A DNA stretch of 64,000 nucleotides from Amanita rubescens (Eukaryota; Basidiomycota; Agaricomycetes; Agaricales; Amanitaceae), in NCBI GenBank assembly GCA_015039365.1, contig WION01000146.1, positions 1 through 64,000 on the forward strand. The letters run 5' to 3'. This document shows positions 32,177 through 43,292 of this stretch, one piece after another. Below the pieces are notes generated by a model. It was not told the DNA's origin, searched no databases, and saw nothing but the letters and a program-made list of their open reading frames with translations. Made by a program: the position numbers and the translations under genes. Each line of letters opens with the position of its first letter. Within the stretch, counting starts at the first letter, position 1.

Positions 32177-35093
32177 CTAGTCCGATGGTAATGACTTCCC
32201 GACTTCCAGTTGGGTTTCTCCTGCAGAATCTTTCCAGCGAGCGCTCATCACCACATTTGTAAACCCCAGATCATGTGCAAAGTGAACCACATTTATGCCA
32301 TTTGACAACTCCACGTCAGTCTGCCAAATAGGTTGGTAATCCTCTTGACGAGTGAAATGAACGACCCATGCTTCATTTGCTGAGAGAAGTGCCGCATATT
32401 CAGGGGTTTTCCGGATGTGAGATTCAACGGAACTTGGTTCTCCTGTGGCTAATAGTTCAAGAACAATTGTTTGACCGTCCGGGTTCTTGAGCACAATGTC
32501 AGAATACTTGTGCTTCTTTAAATTGTTTTCCGAGTGCCATTGACCATTGACTGACCATTGGTGCTTCCGAAGCCAGTTCGCAAGAATCCTCATGAGCTCG
32601 GTATCGTACACGCTTTCTCGAGGGACATGGCGACCATGTGAGCCGGGGATTTTTACCTTCGGTTTCTTGTACGAACAAGATGATGCATTGAGGATAAGAG
32701 CTTTGTCGAAGAACTTGAGTGATTCAGTGAGTACGCGCAAAATGTTGACATCTCCTGTGTCTTGACAGGGGAGAGCTGATGAAGGAGCATTCGGAAATAA
32801 GGCCGGAATGAGTTGGTTTCGGATCAATCCGTCCACCAGAGGCGAAGCCATTTGGTAGCACGCCATGGCAGGGTCCGGTTTTAACAATACACCTTCACTT
32901 GTCAGGGTGTCTGCATCCTTTTTCGCTTTCTCGTCAGTGAGCGTCACATCACCAAGAAAACCAGTAAACTGAGAACGGAGAAGGTCGACTAAAGACGAGG
33001 CTTCTGGACGTGAGAGTGACTCGATCATGGAAACAAAAGTATTGTATCGCGAGATCTCGTTATATAGCCGCTCTGCGGGAAAGCGTTGCCAGGTATGGTA
33101 AGAGATGGTCCGGGATTGGTGGGAAATCAACGTTTTCCAGTTTCTGTAAATCGTGCGCCCACAAAGGCAGACCATTGCAGGGTGACTATTAAAGTATTTT
33201 AGGAACTATGCACCAGTCAAGTTGGACGACCAACCCGTTCGATTTGGCCCATATATCCTCTACGATGGCATCATCAATCGAAAAATCTGAATCCTCTGCA
33301 AATTCACGGAAGAGCTTCTTGGTCTCATCAATGGTAAAATATGGTGACTGGATAAAATCAGCGACGTTGAACGGCGAGACTGAGGGTGTCGACGGGTTCA
33401 AATGAACAATGCTAAGAGTCCCAGCAGCAATAATGCACTGGACGACGTGTTCACGATCGTGTTTGAGTCCTCGGAAAGCCTGGAGGTAATCATTTCGAAT
33501 ATTGTTATCACCTTGATACAAACAACTGAATTCATCGAGGAGGAGAACGACTCGGACATTTCCATGCCAAGAGTCTTTACGAAAATAATCGATGAAGTCA
33601 TCTCGGGACGATATTGGTGTAGTGGGTCCTTTGCGACCATACCCGGCAACACGGTTTATTGTCTTGCCTAATGATTTCCAAAAGTCCTTTGTGCTGCCCC
33701 CGCAAGATATGGTCTCAAATGTTATGCTTATTGAAAGTAGCTCAAATCGTGATTGTAAGGGGACGTGAGAGCCACATACTACAAAGCGCGATAACCTATC
33801 GCCTCGAGCTTTTTCTGCAGCCAGATTAACCGTGTTGACTTTCCGGATGCTCGGGCGCCTGCGAGAAGCACATATGTGCCTTGCTCTACAGCGCGCAAAC
33901 ATTCTATGGTTGCCTCCTGAGTTCCGGGATCCACGTAGTATCGTCCATTCATTTCATCCGCAGTGATTGCCCCGTTGACTGTCCATCTTCTCGCGAAGGG
34001 GCTGACGAAATGAATGCAGTGCAACTCGCATGCAACGCGGCTGAAACTCACCGTGAAGTAGCGTGTTTCTTCTTTGCTTCACCATCATCTTGTGCAGACG
34101 GCGAGCGGAGGCGTTTTAGGGAAGCTGAGGTAGAAAACGAGGGGTATATAGAGAGGGGGAAGTAGGGGGGCCAGGATCAAAATACAGGAGTAAGAGTGGA
34201 AAAATGAGGGAGCATCAGGCAGGCAATTAGTTAAAATAAGGAGATAACGAGAAAACCCACGCGTCTTCGGGACTTCCACAATGACATGGAGGTGATTGCG
34301 AGGGGCCGAGGAGAAATGTTTCGATAATTCATCCATAGGTTTTAATTTGTCGCAGCCTCCTGGAATCTGCTCCGGGGTTTGAACGCCTTTAACTTTCATG
34401 TCGATGTCCGCAGAAGAAACGGGTGAAGATAGCTTCCCCGAAAATTAGGTCATCGATCCGCACAGGGAAAATCTCGCTCACCTTCCAGAGCTCGAGGGTG
34501 TCGGAGTCGATGCCATCAAACGTACGTTCCTTCTTCTTCTTGATCGCTTCCCTCAGGTGATCCACCGTCATGCTTTGTCCGATGTCGATAGCAAAAGGGC
34601 TGTTGGACTCATTGAGAATCCAACAGAAAAGTGTGAGATCATCTGAACCGATTATTGAGCAATTTTCATCAGTCTAACTGCTTATTGCTTACCGGGCTTG
34701 GATAGATCAATTAGATTGGAACTCGCTGACCAAGTGGAAGAGATTGTCCCCGGGGCTAATTGAGGAGTGGTGAATTATAGGTAGTAGGGACAATGAATTG
34801 GAAACGGACTCACAATCAGGAGTCTGCAGATCCTGCACGACAAACTTGAGTGTTCCAGAAGATGGACTAAAGGTATCGTAGAAAGACTGAAGCTCTTGCT
34901 CGTTTTTGAGAGTAATGTTGCCATCGACTTCGTCTAAGAAAAGAACACCGACGTTGTTCGATGAAATGCTAAACTCCTTGTCGATTTTCGAGGCGAGATC
35001 TTCCCAGCTTGGCCGTGCATCAAAACGTGCAAGTATAGTCCGAGTCAACTCAGCTGAGGCGCCGGCCTTCTTGAGTTTGACAATGAAAGGCAT
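32177..35093 (-). CDS. Crinkler protein CRN-2: same N-terminus as CRN-1, different ATPase/nuclease body
   Basis: ATG at 35093 (MPFIVKLKKAG). The PB1-like exon and the Crinkler exon (TVDHLREAIKKKKERTFDG, DTLELWKVS) are almost identical to CRN-1. After a linker comes HLHVIVEVP, a good HVLVxxP hinge. The body is unrelated in sequence to CRN-1. Walker A is AGARASGKSTRLIWLQ (about 33830), Walker B is VVLLLDEFS (about 33540), and a long C-terminal exon (33175-32177) has VYDTELMRILANWLRKH, KYSDIVLKNPDG and IVLELLATG, the PD-(D/E)XK-like D...ExL signature. The end is SLPSD-stop. The middle exon joins (33900-34300) are approximate. Probable nuclease-bearing effector or intragenomic conflict protein, by analogy to CRN/RHS families. 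Confidence 0.72.
34440..35093. repeat. duplicated CRN 5' exon block (pairs with 28010-28656)
   Basis: The two segments are nearly identical through coding exons and introns, with only scattered substitutions. Similarity stops at the start codons upstream, and downstream shortly after the LELWKVS exon. Direct repeat, same orientation, about 6.43 kb apart. Confidence 0.85.
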
Positions 35094-35200
35094 GGCCGTT
35101 GGGAGATCACCGAGGTGGTCACAGTCACACAGTGACAGGACATGGGCCACGAAGCGGAATCGAGTTAACCCTCCTACTGCGGATAAACTCAGAACGATCT

Positions 35201-35945
35201 TTAATCACTTCGTTGCTCAATTTGGACCAACAGGGCCGCTCGGATTAGATTATATTTAAATCGAATTATGTTTGTAACATATTGCCAAACTAGAAAAGCC
35301 TTCTCCTGGGCATATGCTTCGACGGCAATCAGGGCATCCTTTGCGTTCGGCGCCGCATTCTGCATCCACATGCCAAGCTTCACCAGCTCAGGCGAGAGAT
35401 CTAAAACTAGTAGACTCTAGAATGAGGTTTCCGACACTCCACATGTCCACCTCGGCTCCGTGGTTATTCATAAAAATACGCGGAGTGTCCCTTCCGACAG
35501 AAATGATTTGCTGCTACATTATTAGGGTCAACAGCATCGTCCCAATCAATATGAAATAATGGCGGCGCTCGGTGGAGAACCTATTATGTGATGTGAGTTC
35601 ACATACACGGGCGTGATATTATGGTACATACCTGGAGTGCTCGTGAAACACAGATGACGGCGTTGCTTGGTTTGACAGCAATTCCTTTCGGTTCGACATA
35701 TATCGTTGAACCAGCTGCGTGGGTAAGAGCATCCACGTGAGGTACACCTTTCTCTTGCAACTGGCGATAAATGTTCTGAATATATCGAACCCGTTTTGCG
35801 CCTTGGTCGCCATGATAGACCTTTTTGACATTTTTTGTCCCGATTTCCACTGACTTGTCGTCCCTGAAATACAAGATCAATCACACCTCCGAGATGATAT
35901 GACAGGACATACCGTTCGATGACAGTGAACTCCGGGACGTGGGTA
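35201..35945 (-). pseudogene. fungal protein-kinase-like fragment
   Basis: Minus-strand exons read KKVYHGDQGAKRVRYIQNIY and GIAVKPSNAVICVSRALQ (about 35830-35640). Then, after gaps, come HIDWDDAVDP (a DFG-like DWD), HSAYFYE, AEVDMWSVGNLILES and SPELVKLGMWMQNA. This order (N-lobe, metal-binding Asp, substrate-anchoring DMWS) is that of the basidiomycete kinase-like families, but the HRD catalytic loop is not evident and stops interrupt some joins. Whether it is an active spliced gene is open. It sits between CRN-2 and RPC40, where the other copy of the locus has nothing similar. Confidence 0.45.
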
Positions 35946-36343
35946 GAGATAGGGAGAAAGATTGATCAACCGACACGAAGGATGTCAGTACTAATGTCAG
36001 CTATATCTGCAATCTCCAATGTTCCATGAGTACATTTATCTCGAAGCGGATGCACTCACGAAGACGCTTCTCTCCAAATCCTTTGCCTGTCGGTGTGAGG
36101 CGCCGGGACGGAGGTGGGAAGAAGGAAAGAGGAAGGAAGAAATCATGGCAGCAGAGGACACATGCCTATTCCGATAGATCACCCGATCCTTGGCTACTAT
36201 ACGCAGCGAACTTGGGGCATACGAATCTTGAGTATCCTACAACTGCAACGAGGTGAACATGGAATAAGGGAATAACAGCGTTCCGGACGAACTATATATA
36301 AATAAATGTGAGAAAATGATGCCAATTTCTTACCCGCGATTCC

Positions 36344-37684
36344 ATGGTTCAGGAAATTGACCCCCGGCGACTTGTAGGCGTACGCGCTGAGAGAGTCACG
36401 AATATATCTAGTACAGATTTTCCGGGACATTACCCTGATGAGGATCACGCGTGGAATCTGGAAAAGTTTAGGAAGGTTGCGTCTCACATCACTCGAAAAA
36501 CATGAGCCTTCTTTGATCATTCATTGCAAGATAGACTCTGCAGGTCAAGATTCAACGGCTATCAAACAGATCAATAGAATTTGACTTGGTCGGGGTCGAT
36601 GCCTCCATAGCCAATGCTTTTCGTCGTATAATGATTGCTGAGGTGCGTGTCTCTCAGTGTCAGTTGGACCCCGACTCACAGAATTTCAAGGTGCCTACAG
36701 TTTGCATAGAGCACGTATATGTTTGGAACAATACAACCATCATTGTAGACGAAGTACTGGCACATCGAATAGGTCTCGTTCCTCTGAACGTAGACCCCGC
36801 ACTTGTAGTCATGAAAGAACGTCAGTTTATTTTCAGTTATATATATCATATCCGATGCACTGATGAATCGTATGGCAGGCGAAAATGAACAAGCTACGGA
36901 CCGAAATACAGTTGTCTTCGAGATTAAGCTAACCTGCGAGCGTAATCCACATGCGCCGAAAGGATCAACCGACCCTGGAGAGTTGTACATCAACCATGAA
37001 TTAAAATCGTCTCACTTGACTTGGAAACCTGCTGGCGAACAGGCTGAAGTATTTGCGAGTAATCCTCCAGCGTCCACAAATCCGGACATTGTGCTAGTGA
37101 AGCTGAGGCCAGGCCAGCAAGTCCATATGGAGGTACATGCGGTGAAGGGGGTTGGAAAGGATCATGCGAAATTCACTCCCGTTGGTTTGTTGGATTTGCT
37201 TTATTCATTTGATATCCGGCTCACACAAGTCTTTACAGCGACTGCTTCGTACAGATTACTGCCCCACGTTACCCTAAAAAAGCCGATCCCACCAGAGAAT
37301 GCTGACTTGTTCAAGTCATGTTTTTGCCCTGGTGTGGTCCAGGTTGATCCTGTAACAAAAATGGTTAGCATTGACGAAGATAATTTGCGGAGGGACAGCG
37401 TTAGTCGAGAGGTACTTCGACATCCAGAATTTGCCGATTCAGTGGAGTTGGATAGGGTGAGGGACTTCTTCTTGTGTACGTGCACGTGTGTTCGTTTTCG
37501 GTCTCAGCATTGATCCGTTGGTGTCATAGTCAACGTGGAATCTGAAGGGCCATATGCACCTGAACGGATCTTTCTGGAATCTATCGGCGTTATGAGGGAC
37601 AAAATTGCAAGGATACGAAAAGCGGCATTGGGGCTTGGAGAAGGCAGAGATGTCGAGGGAGACGTTGTTATGGCGGTTTGTTAA
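36344..37684 (+). CDS. RPC40: RPC40/AC40, shared subunit of RNA polymerases I and III
   Basis: Alpha-like subunit that pairs with AC19 to start assembly of Pol I and Pol III. Six exons join in phase: 36344-36475, 36544-36642, 36691-36820, 36879-37184, 37239-37475 and 37530-37684. They give about 352 residues. Features match yeast Rpc40 along the whole length: [12 protein letters not shown] at the N-terminus, [15 protein letters not shown] (alpha motif), [52 protein letters not shown] and [12 protein letters not shown]. This is the only intact copy in the window, since the copy at 29155-30165 is broken. The next gene downstream (DUF6593) converges, with 154 bp between stops. Confidence 0.95.
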
Positions 37685-37838
37685 AATGTCACTCTGACGC
37701 AGATGTGGGTATATCATGCGTGGTTATCAAAAGTACAATGCAAGCTAACAAGATATGGTATAGTACCCTACAAAGCTCCCGCTCCCGATATCGGTCCAAA
37801 ATTCTGTAGCCAATGTTCAGCTACGGAGAGACGCAAAA

Positions 37839-38498
37839 TCAAAAGCTTACCGAGTCTTCCTGCCTCTTAGCTTCTGAATAGATTAAAAGTAATAAAAGGA
37901 AGACTTCGTCGTTCTCCAATGCTTTGCGTGATAAATTCAGCGATAAGAGTTTTTCTTTGCGAATGAGATGGGGACGGAAGGAAACAGCAAAGGTTCCAAC
38001 TACTTCGTCCGCCAAGACCTTGAGATCGATGCCCTTGAGAATGTACTGGCATGGTGGGGTAAAAAACGGGGTCATACCTGCCACTCGTTCTTGTGAAAGC
38101 TGACCTGGTACTCCTGGCTGTGTGGATGCCATTTCCATCGGCGTTTTCTAGTCATATCCCATTTCTCAAATCCATTTATCACACTTTACGTTATTTTAAT
38201 ATCACAAGCGTGGTGGACCGTGCGTGGCTACACACCTTCGAACAGAAAGTCGTTCCGTTGCCTTAATTTCGGATATAATCTTCCGGTGTGCATGTATCTC
38301 AAAGTAGCGCTCTTTCCAGTTAATTGCGCCCACAGTTGGTGACTCGCCAGGAGGTGGGTTAGCGTCTTTGAGGATAGTGACCAGTTTACGGCCCCAGAAG
38401 CCAAAGGTGGTTGTAATGGTATAAATAATTGAATTATCGTGCGCAGCACAGATATGAGTATTTAGGACATTAGTCCCGTTGTCGAAGAAAGCCTCCAT
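37839..38498 (-). CDS. DUF6593-domain protein
   Basis: ATG at 38498. Three exons joined at about 38246 and 38070. Visible blocks are YTITTTFGFWGRKLVTIL, GAINWKERYFEIH, a short RRWKWHP...YQVSFHKNEWQ exon, then FAVSFRPHLIRKEKLLSLNL and a terminal hydrophobic helix EVFLLLLLIY. The order beta-rich half, W-x-W turn, F-x-x-x-R-x-x-x-x-x-x-L strand and closing helix is that of DUF6593, a family very common in Agaricomycetes with no known function. Confidence 0.65.
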
Positions 38499-38615
38499 GA
38501 AATCGGCGGCCGGTGACGAAAGCGGTTGTGGGAAACGGCAATTATTGTGTGCCTTTTCTACAAACGTTCAATCTCCTGAGAAATATGTCACTGTCAGTCT
38601 TTCAACTTGCCCTAC

Positions 38616-39960
38616 ATGAACGATATCTTTATTGACGACTCAGATCCCAACATTGTATATTCTTCTGCCTGGCTCACTGGTTTAGGCACATACGAATTCA
38701 ATAAAACAGCACATAGAACGGTGACCGCTGGATCCAGCGTGATTTACACGTTCAAAGGTTGGTTTCATGTTCCGAAGGATGATGTATACATCTAATTTAG
38801 TTGCAGGTGCCTCCATCTCTGCGTACGGGACGATTGGCGTTCTTCCCACCAATGTTACTAATCCGCCTAATGGCACTTGGAGTATAGACGGCTCATCGCC
38901 CACTTCCTTCCAAGTAGAAGTCACAAACACGAATTTGTACAGACAACTATATTTCCAGACACCAAATATCCCAGATGATGGCGACCATACACTTACATTG
39001 ACATTCAACACCGAGAACAATGTAATCGTCTGGTTTGACTACTTCATGATCACGCCTTCCTCCCAACTGTCCTATAACGGCGATGTGTTGGTCAAAGTAG
39101 ATGATACAGACCCCACCGTTCAATACACTGGGAACTGGAGTGAAGAAGGGACGTCGTTCGATTTCAATAATACGGCTCATGTCGCCAACTCGCCTACTTC
39201 AAAAGTTAACTTTTCATTCTATGGTAAGCACCTATGTTTGCGTTGTCCTTGTCACTACATCGCCATTTCCAGGCACCGCAATCTCGGTTTTCGGCGTGCT
39301 ACCAAACCTAACGGATAGCCCAAATCAGCCTTCAGCCACATTCACTCTTGATAACGGAACGCCCATTGTTTTCAACACAGTCCCGCCAGATCAGTCACTC
39401 GCTATTCACCAAGTCCCCATCTTTCAATCGTTCAATCTAACTCTCGACAACCACCAGCTTCAAATCGAGGCGCATGATAATAACGCTACGCTACGGCTTG
39501 ACTTTTTCATGTATGAACAGCCAGCCAACACAACATCGACTACTGGACCCAGTCACTCAAGCCACAGTGTCAAATCCGGCGCTATCGCGGGTGGTGTCGT
39601 TGGAGGGATCGTTGTTGTTCTATTCGGAATTGCCTTATTGATCTGGCTATGGCGCAGGAGGGAACAAGCGAACCTACGACGACTGGGCAATTTTTCGCCG
39701 TTTGTAGCGGCTGATCCAGCGTTTGCTAGGTCTGGGAGCCCCAGCTTATCAAGAACCAGTGGCTTTCTTCAGTCGGCGTTATCTAGTGCCCCGGCTACTA
39801 GGCCAACTACAAGTCACGAGTACCAGCCAATCAGGAAAGAACCAGTACGATCGTTCCCACTCCCCCTCAGTTTTTGACCACTGACGCGAGGCCACAGCCC
39901 GATGTTACTCATTCGCAGGCGGACAATGACGTCCGGCCTCCTCCGTATCATGAAGGCTCG
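38616..39960 (+). CDS. single-pass membrane protein with two DDxDPxIxY ectodomain modules
   Basis: ATG at 38616 begins MNDIFIDDSDPNIVYSSAW without a clear signal peptide. Module 1 covers TYEFNKTAH, then, after an intron at 38758-38806, ASISAYGTIGVLP. Module 2 repeats the plan: VKVDDTDPTVQYTGNW, FDFNNTAH and, after a second intron, GTAISVFGVLP. A Thr/Ser-rich stalk leads to the helix AGGVVGGIVVVLFGIALLIW and a basic anchor WRRREQ. This two-module jelly-roll-like ectodomain plus helix plus long cytosolic tail is a recurrent basidiomycete type of unknown role. The frame in hand stops at about 39877, but a second frame continues to DVRPPPYHEGS-stop near 39963, so a last intron or a lesion lies near 39780-39860. 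Confidence 0.6.
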
Positions 39961-39963
39961 TAA

Positions 39964-40410
39964 TAGCGGAGTTCGCGCTGGTTATTCATCTTACGACGCA
40001 TACTGACGTGTATTTCTGTAATTTTTACATTGACAAGATACTTTATGTACCTCTAAAAGTACTGTAATGTATTCACTGTTTTGCTACTTCAACAAAGAGA
40101 TTGGGGATACAAAGTAACAGAAACAAGGGTACTGATCGCAGACTGGTGCTGCGGATCCTTGCTCGTTGTTGGTATGAAGCTGGCTTGTCCAAACCAGAGG
40201 TAGAGTGATATGTAGATGATCATGGGATAAGGAGCGTCCAATGTAAAGTAGGTGTCGCGGAGAGTTATTGAGGTTGGAGAAGCCAAGCTTCTAGTGCCGC
40301 CCTACTTTCTGGTCTATCTCCAGCCAGTGGACAGCAGTAAGCAAGAATCCCAACTAATAGGATTTTTTTTTTCAAGAAATGAACAGAGATCACACCATTA
40401 ACATCAACTC
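39964..40410. other. intergenic, convergent gene ends
   Basis: No gene seen. The interval separates the ends of the membrane protein and the CCCH protein and contains a T run near 40366-40375. Confidence 0.35.
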
Positions 40411-43201
40411 CTATCCGTCCATAGTAAATAGCTCGTCATCGTCAGTTGGCCTTGATGGCTCTCCATACGCAAGCGGATATCGCCCCGCACTTGAGCTTCC
40501 CCTTGACAATCCAGGTGGACTTGGGTTATTGCCACCCACGATGGACCCTCCTACTCTGGCGACAGTAGAGTAGGACATGCGCGACAAGCTTGTGTCTCCG
40601 TTATGGTTGAGCATGCTTGTTTGGCCTACTGCTCCTGTCGCAAAGGGTATATAGTTTCCACCAATCATATTAGGAGCTGGGGATGCGGGGCCTTTCCATT
40701 CTCCATAGGGTCCGCTGGTAGGAACGCCGCCATCAACATCAGTGTTTACGCTGGTGCCAGGAGATGTAAGACTAGGAAGTGGAGGGAGTGCATGAATCCG
40801 AGATAAGCCTGCCGCAAGACCCTGAGGTAGACTTTGGCCGGGTGCGTGCGCCTGCAAAGCACGGGCACCTGGTGATGAAAGGTATTGGTTGTTGGCGAGC
40901 GGATCGTCTACCCCGGTCCCGAATGCGCCCGGGCCCCTGTTCGTGGCGCTGTGGTGTTGATGTTGAGGTTGCGTCAAATCAAATGGCGAGGGTGTTGTAC
41001 GATAAGTGTGAACGGTGCCTCCATGTGTGTGAACCCCGACATTGCCAGGGATCGGAGTGTTGTTACTAGCGCCAACGCCGGAAAAAAGTGGTCCGCTTGG
41101 GGTTCTTACACCTCTTGTCAAATTTGCCACACCTGGACCGTTTCTGTTGCCCGCGGCCGCTACTGACCCTGTGCTGAGAAGGCCGACCTGATTTTGCTGC
41201 TTGGCTTTCAGATAGTGATGATGGAAGCTAGGTAGGAAGGCTGCACTCGCGTTGCTTGGGCTCAGCCCGACGTTCATGTGCGTGCCAATGCTGGAGGAGG
41301 ATCCCATACTCATGCTCAAGCCCATGTCGTCTGTTAAAAGATTACTGCCGCCGTTCAAGACAGGTTTGTTGGTAAACGTCGGCAAAGCAGTGATTTCGTT
41401 GCGATCTGAGGCCACGGCTACCCCCTTCTGGGAGTTAGCACCTGTATCAGACCATATGGACTTTAGATCGCCCAGCAACGACGGTGCGGGGACGGAACGC
41501 GAATAGCGATGGCCGAGTTGAGCACCTGGTGAGGATGAATCTCCGGCAACGGGAGGCCTCGTTGCTGGCATGGGGACGCCTGGCACTTGCGGTTGTACTT
41601 GGGGCTTTTGCTGACCGCTTCGAGACATCCTCCGTCTCCTCTCTTCGGGCGTCAATAAATCCGACAATGAGCTTGGTATGAATTCTTCCAAGTCTTCGTC
41701 AACCACAGCCTGTTCTGCTGCTGCATTAATTCGCCCCATTCGACTTGTTTTTGATATTCCAACGGCATAATCGTCGAAGCCATCTCCGTTTCCACCGAGC
41801 AAAGCCATGCCCGTGCCCAAGCTTGCGGCCATACCTCCCATATTGAATGCACTCGGCCCACTATTGTCTCTGCCTGACACACCGCTCATGAAACCAAGGT
41901 TGGCACCAGTATCTCCACGTGTGCTCAACGAGCTGGATAAAAAGACCGACTGCGCTCCGGGTGCAGAGAAGGGGGACGATGGTAAGAAAGGCTGAGGACC
42001 TGCGTTGCTCACGGAGGGTGGAGATAGCGAGAGCTCTGCTAAGGATGCCTTTAGCAATAACACATGCGATCAGAACTATATATATACCATGATTAATGTT
42101 GGGATGGAGGAAGTTAGCGCCACTGTTGGAGCGAGGTGATGTTCCTGGTGATATCGTGCCTGGAACTTTACGGGAGGCAAGCAAGCCATTTGTTCGCGTG
42201 GCAGAAGGAGGTGACCCTATCGGGCCGAAGTTTGTCATTGCAGGAGGGGCAGAGGGTCGAGGTGCAGAAGTTGGGAGATGGACTGGCGACGGTGGCTGAG
42301 ATTCGCGTCTCGGCTGACCCACATCAGCCACACGAGCGAGGTCACTTGTACCGGCATCTGATGGGGGATTTCCGTACTCCTGTTCTTCTTTTGTCTCATG
42401 GTCCGTTTTGCCCTGTCCCTGTGGCGCAGGCAAGTCTACGCCTTCCATTTCGTCTATGGCGGCAAACGAAGCGAAATCAGTATCTTTGAGCGAAGGGGCA
42501 GGGGCGGATGGTGATATAGGTGCTTTCAATGGCATATTGATAGGGGGTCGCGTCGACGGGGTAGAAGCCGAGGAAGACGAAAGAATTCGGGTAGGAGCGG
42601 TTGAACCGCCCGTAAGGAGGGCATTTCGTCCTGATCCGCCGTGAGCCGCGGAACCATTGCCGTGGGGGCCGGTGTGTCCAGCGACAGAGGTGCTTAGGTG
42701 TCCATCCCGCTTGCGCGCAACAGTACCCCTAGCAGTAGCATCTTTTGAGCCATCCTTTGGACCTAATATGCCCTTCTCCGCGGCGGTGGCGGCGGCGGCG
42801 GCGGCCTGAGCAGCTTTCTTGTTTTTCCTATCCATTGCCATGCTTTGACCGGGTAGAATGTGTGCAAGTGCGCACTTGTGCCCAAACTTGCAATTACCCT
42901 TGACGAACCACGCGCATGCTTCTTTTTGACCAGGCTCTGGGACGACATGGGAGAAGGGGCAAGAGGAGCCGGCCGTGCAAGCACCGACTTTGAAAAATTT
43001 GCAGGGGACATGGGAGAGATCTTTTGCTATGAGTAAAGTGTGAGGCGAGATGTAGAAAGAAAGAAGTAAAAGCGCACTTTTTTGGGCTGAGGAAGGTTTT
43101 TGCTTTGACAGGGCACGGTCAGCACGGTCCGGTTCGTAATCTCTTTCCTTGTCTCTGTCTCTGTCTCTCTCGGCGTCGAGATGAGAGTCCTGAGAAGGCA
43201 T
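40411..43201 (-). CDS. CCCH zinc-finger protein (Lee1-like)
   Basis: ATG at 43201 (MPSQDSHLDAERDRDRDKER, an acidic-basic repeat). After a 60-70-nt intron near 43030-43080 come two adjacent CCCH fingers, CKFFKVGACTAGSSCPFSH and CAWFVKGNCKFGHKCALAH (about 43000-42860). An alanine run (42780-42806) and a very long Ser/Pro/Gly/Asn-rich tail of about 700 residues follow. The tail is crossed by a small GTATAT...AAAG intron near 42050-42090 and ends DDDELFTMDG. Tandem CCCH pairs near the N-terminus followed by a disordered tail resemble yeast Lee1 and related RNA-binding regulators. RNA target unknown. The promoter is shared with the ribokinase gene. Confidence 0.75.
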
Positions 43202-43292
43202 TATGTGCGATGAGATGAGAGCAAGAGCAAATGGCGAGAGGCTGCCCAAGAAAACCGTCTCTGCCTGTTCCGCCGGGCACGTGACCTCAGTC
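43202..43292. promoter_or_regulatory. 91-bp bidirectional promoter/5'UTR interval
   Basis: Only 91 bases separate the divergent ATGs of the CCCH gene (43201) and the ribokinase gene (43293). The interval contains CACGTGAC, an E-box-like site, at about 43279. The starts are supported by protein similarity, so real transcripts must have very short leaders or overlap. Confidence 0.5.

Noticed and set aside
40603..42644. Plus-strand ORFs of 65-117 codons across 40.6-42.6 kb
   Set aside because: Shadows of the long CCCH protein tail on the minus strand.
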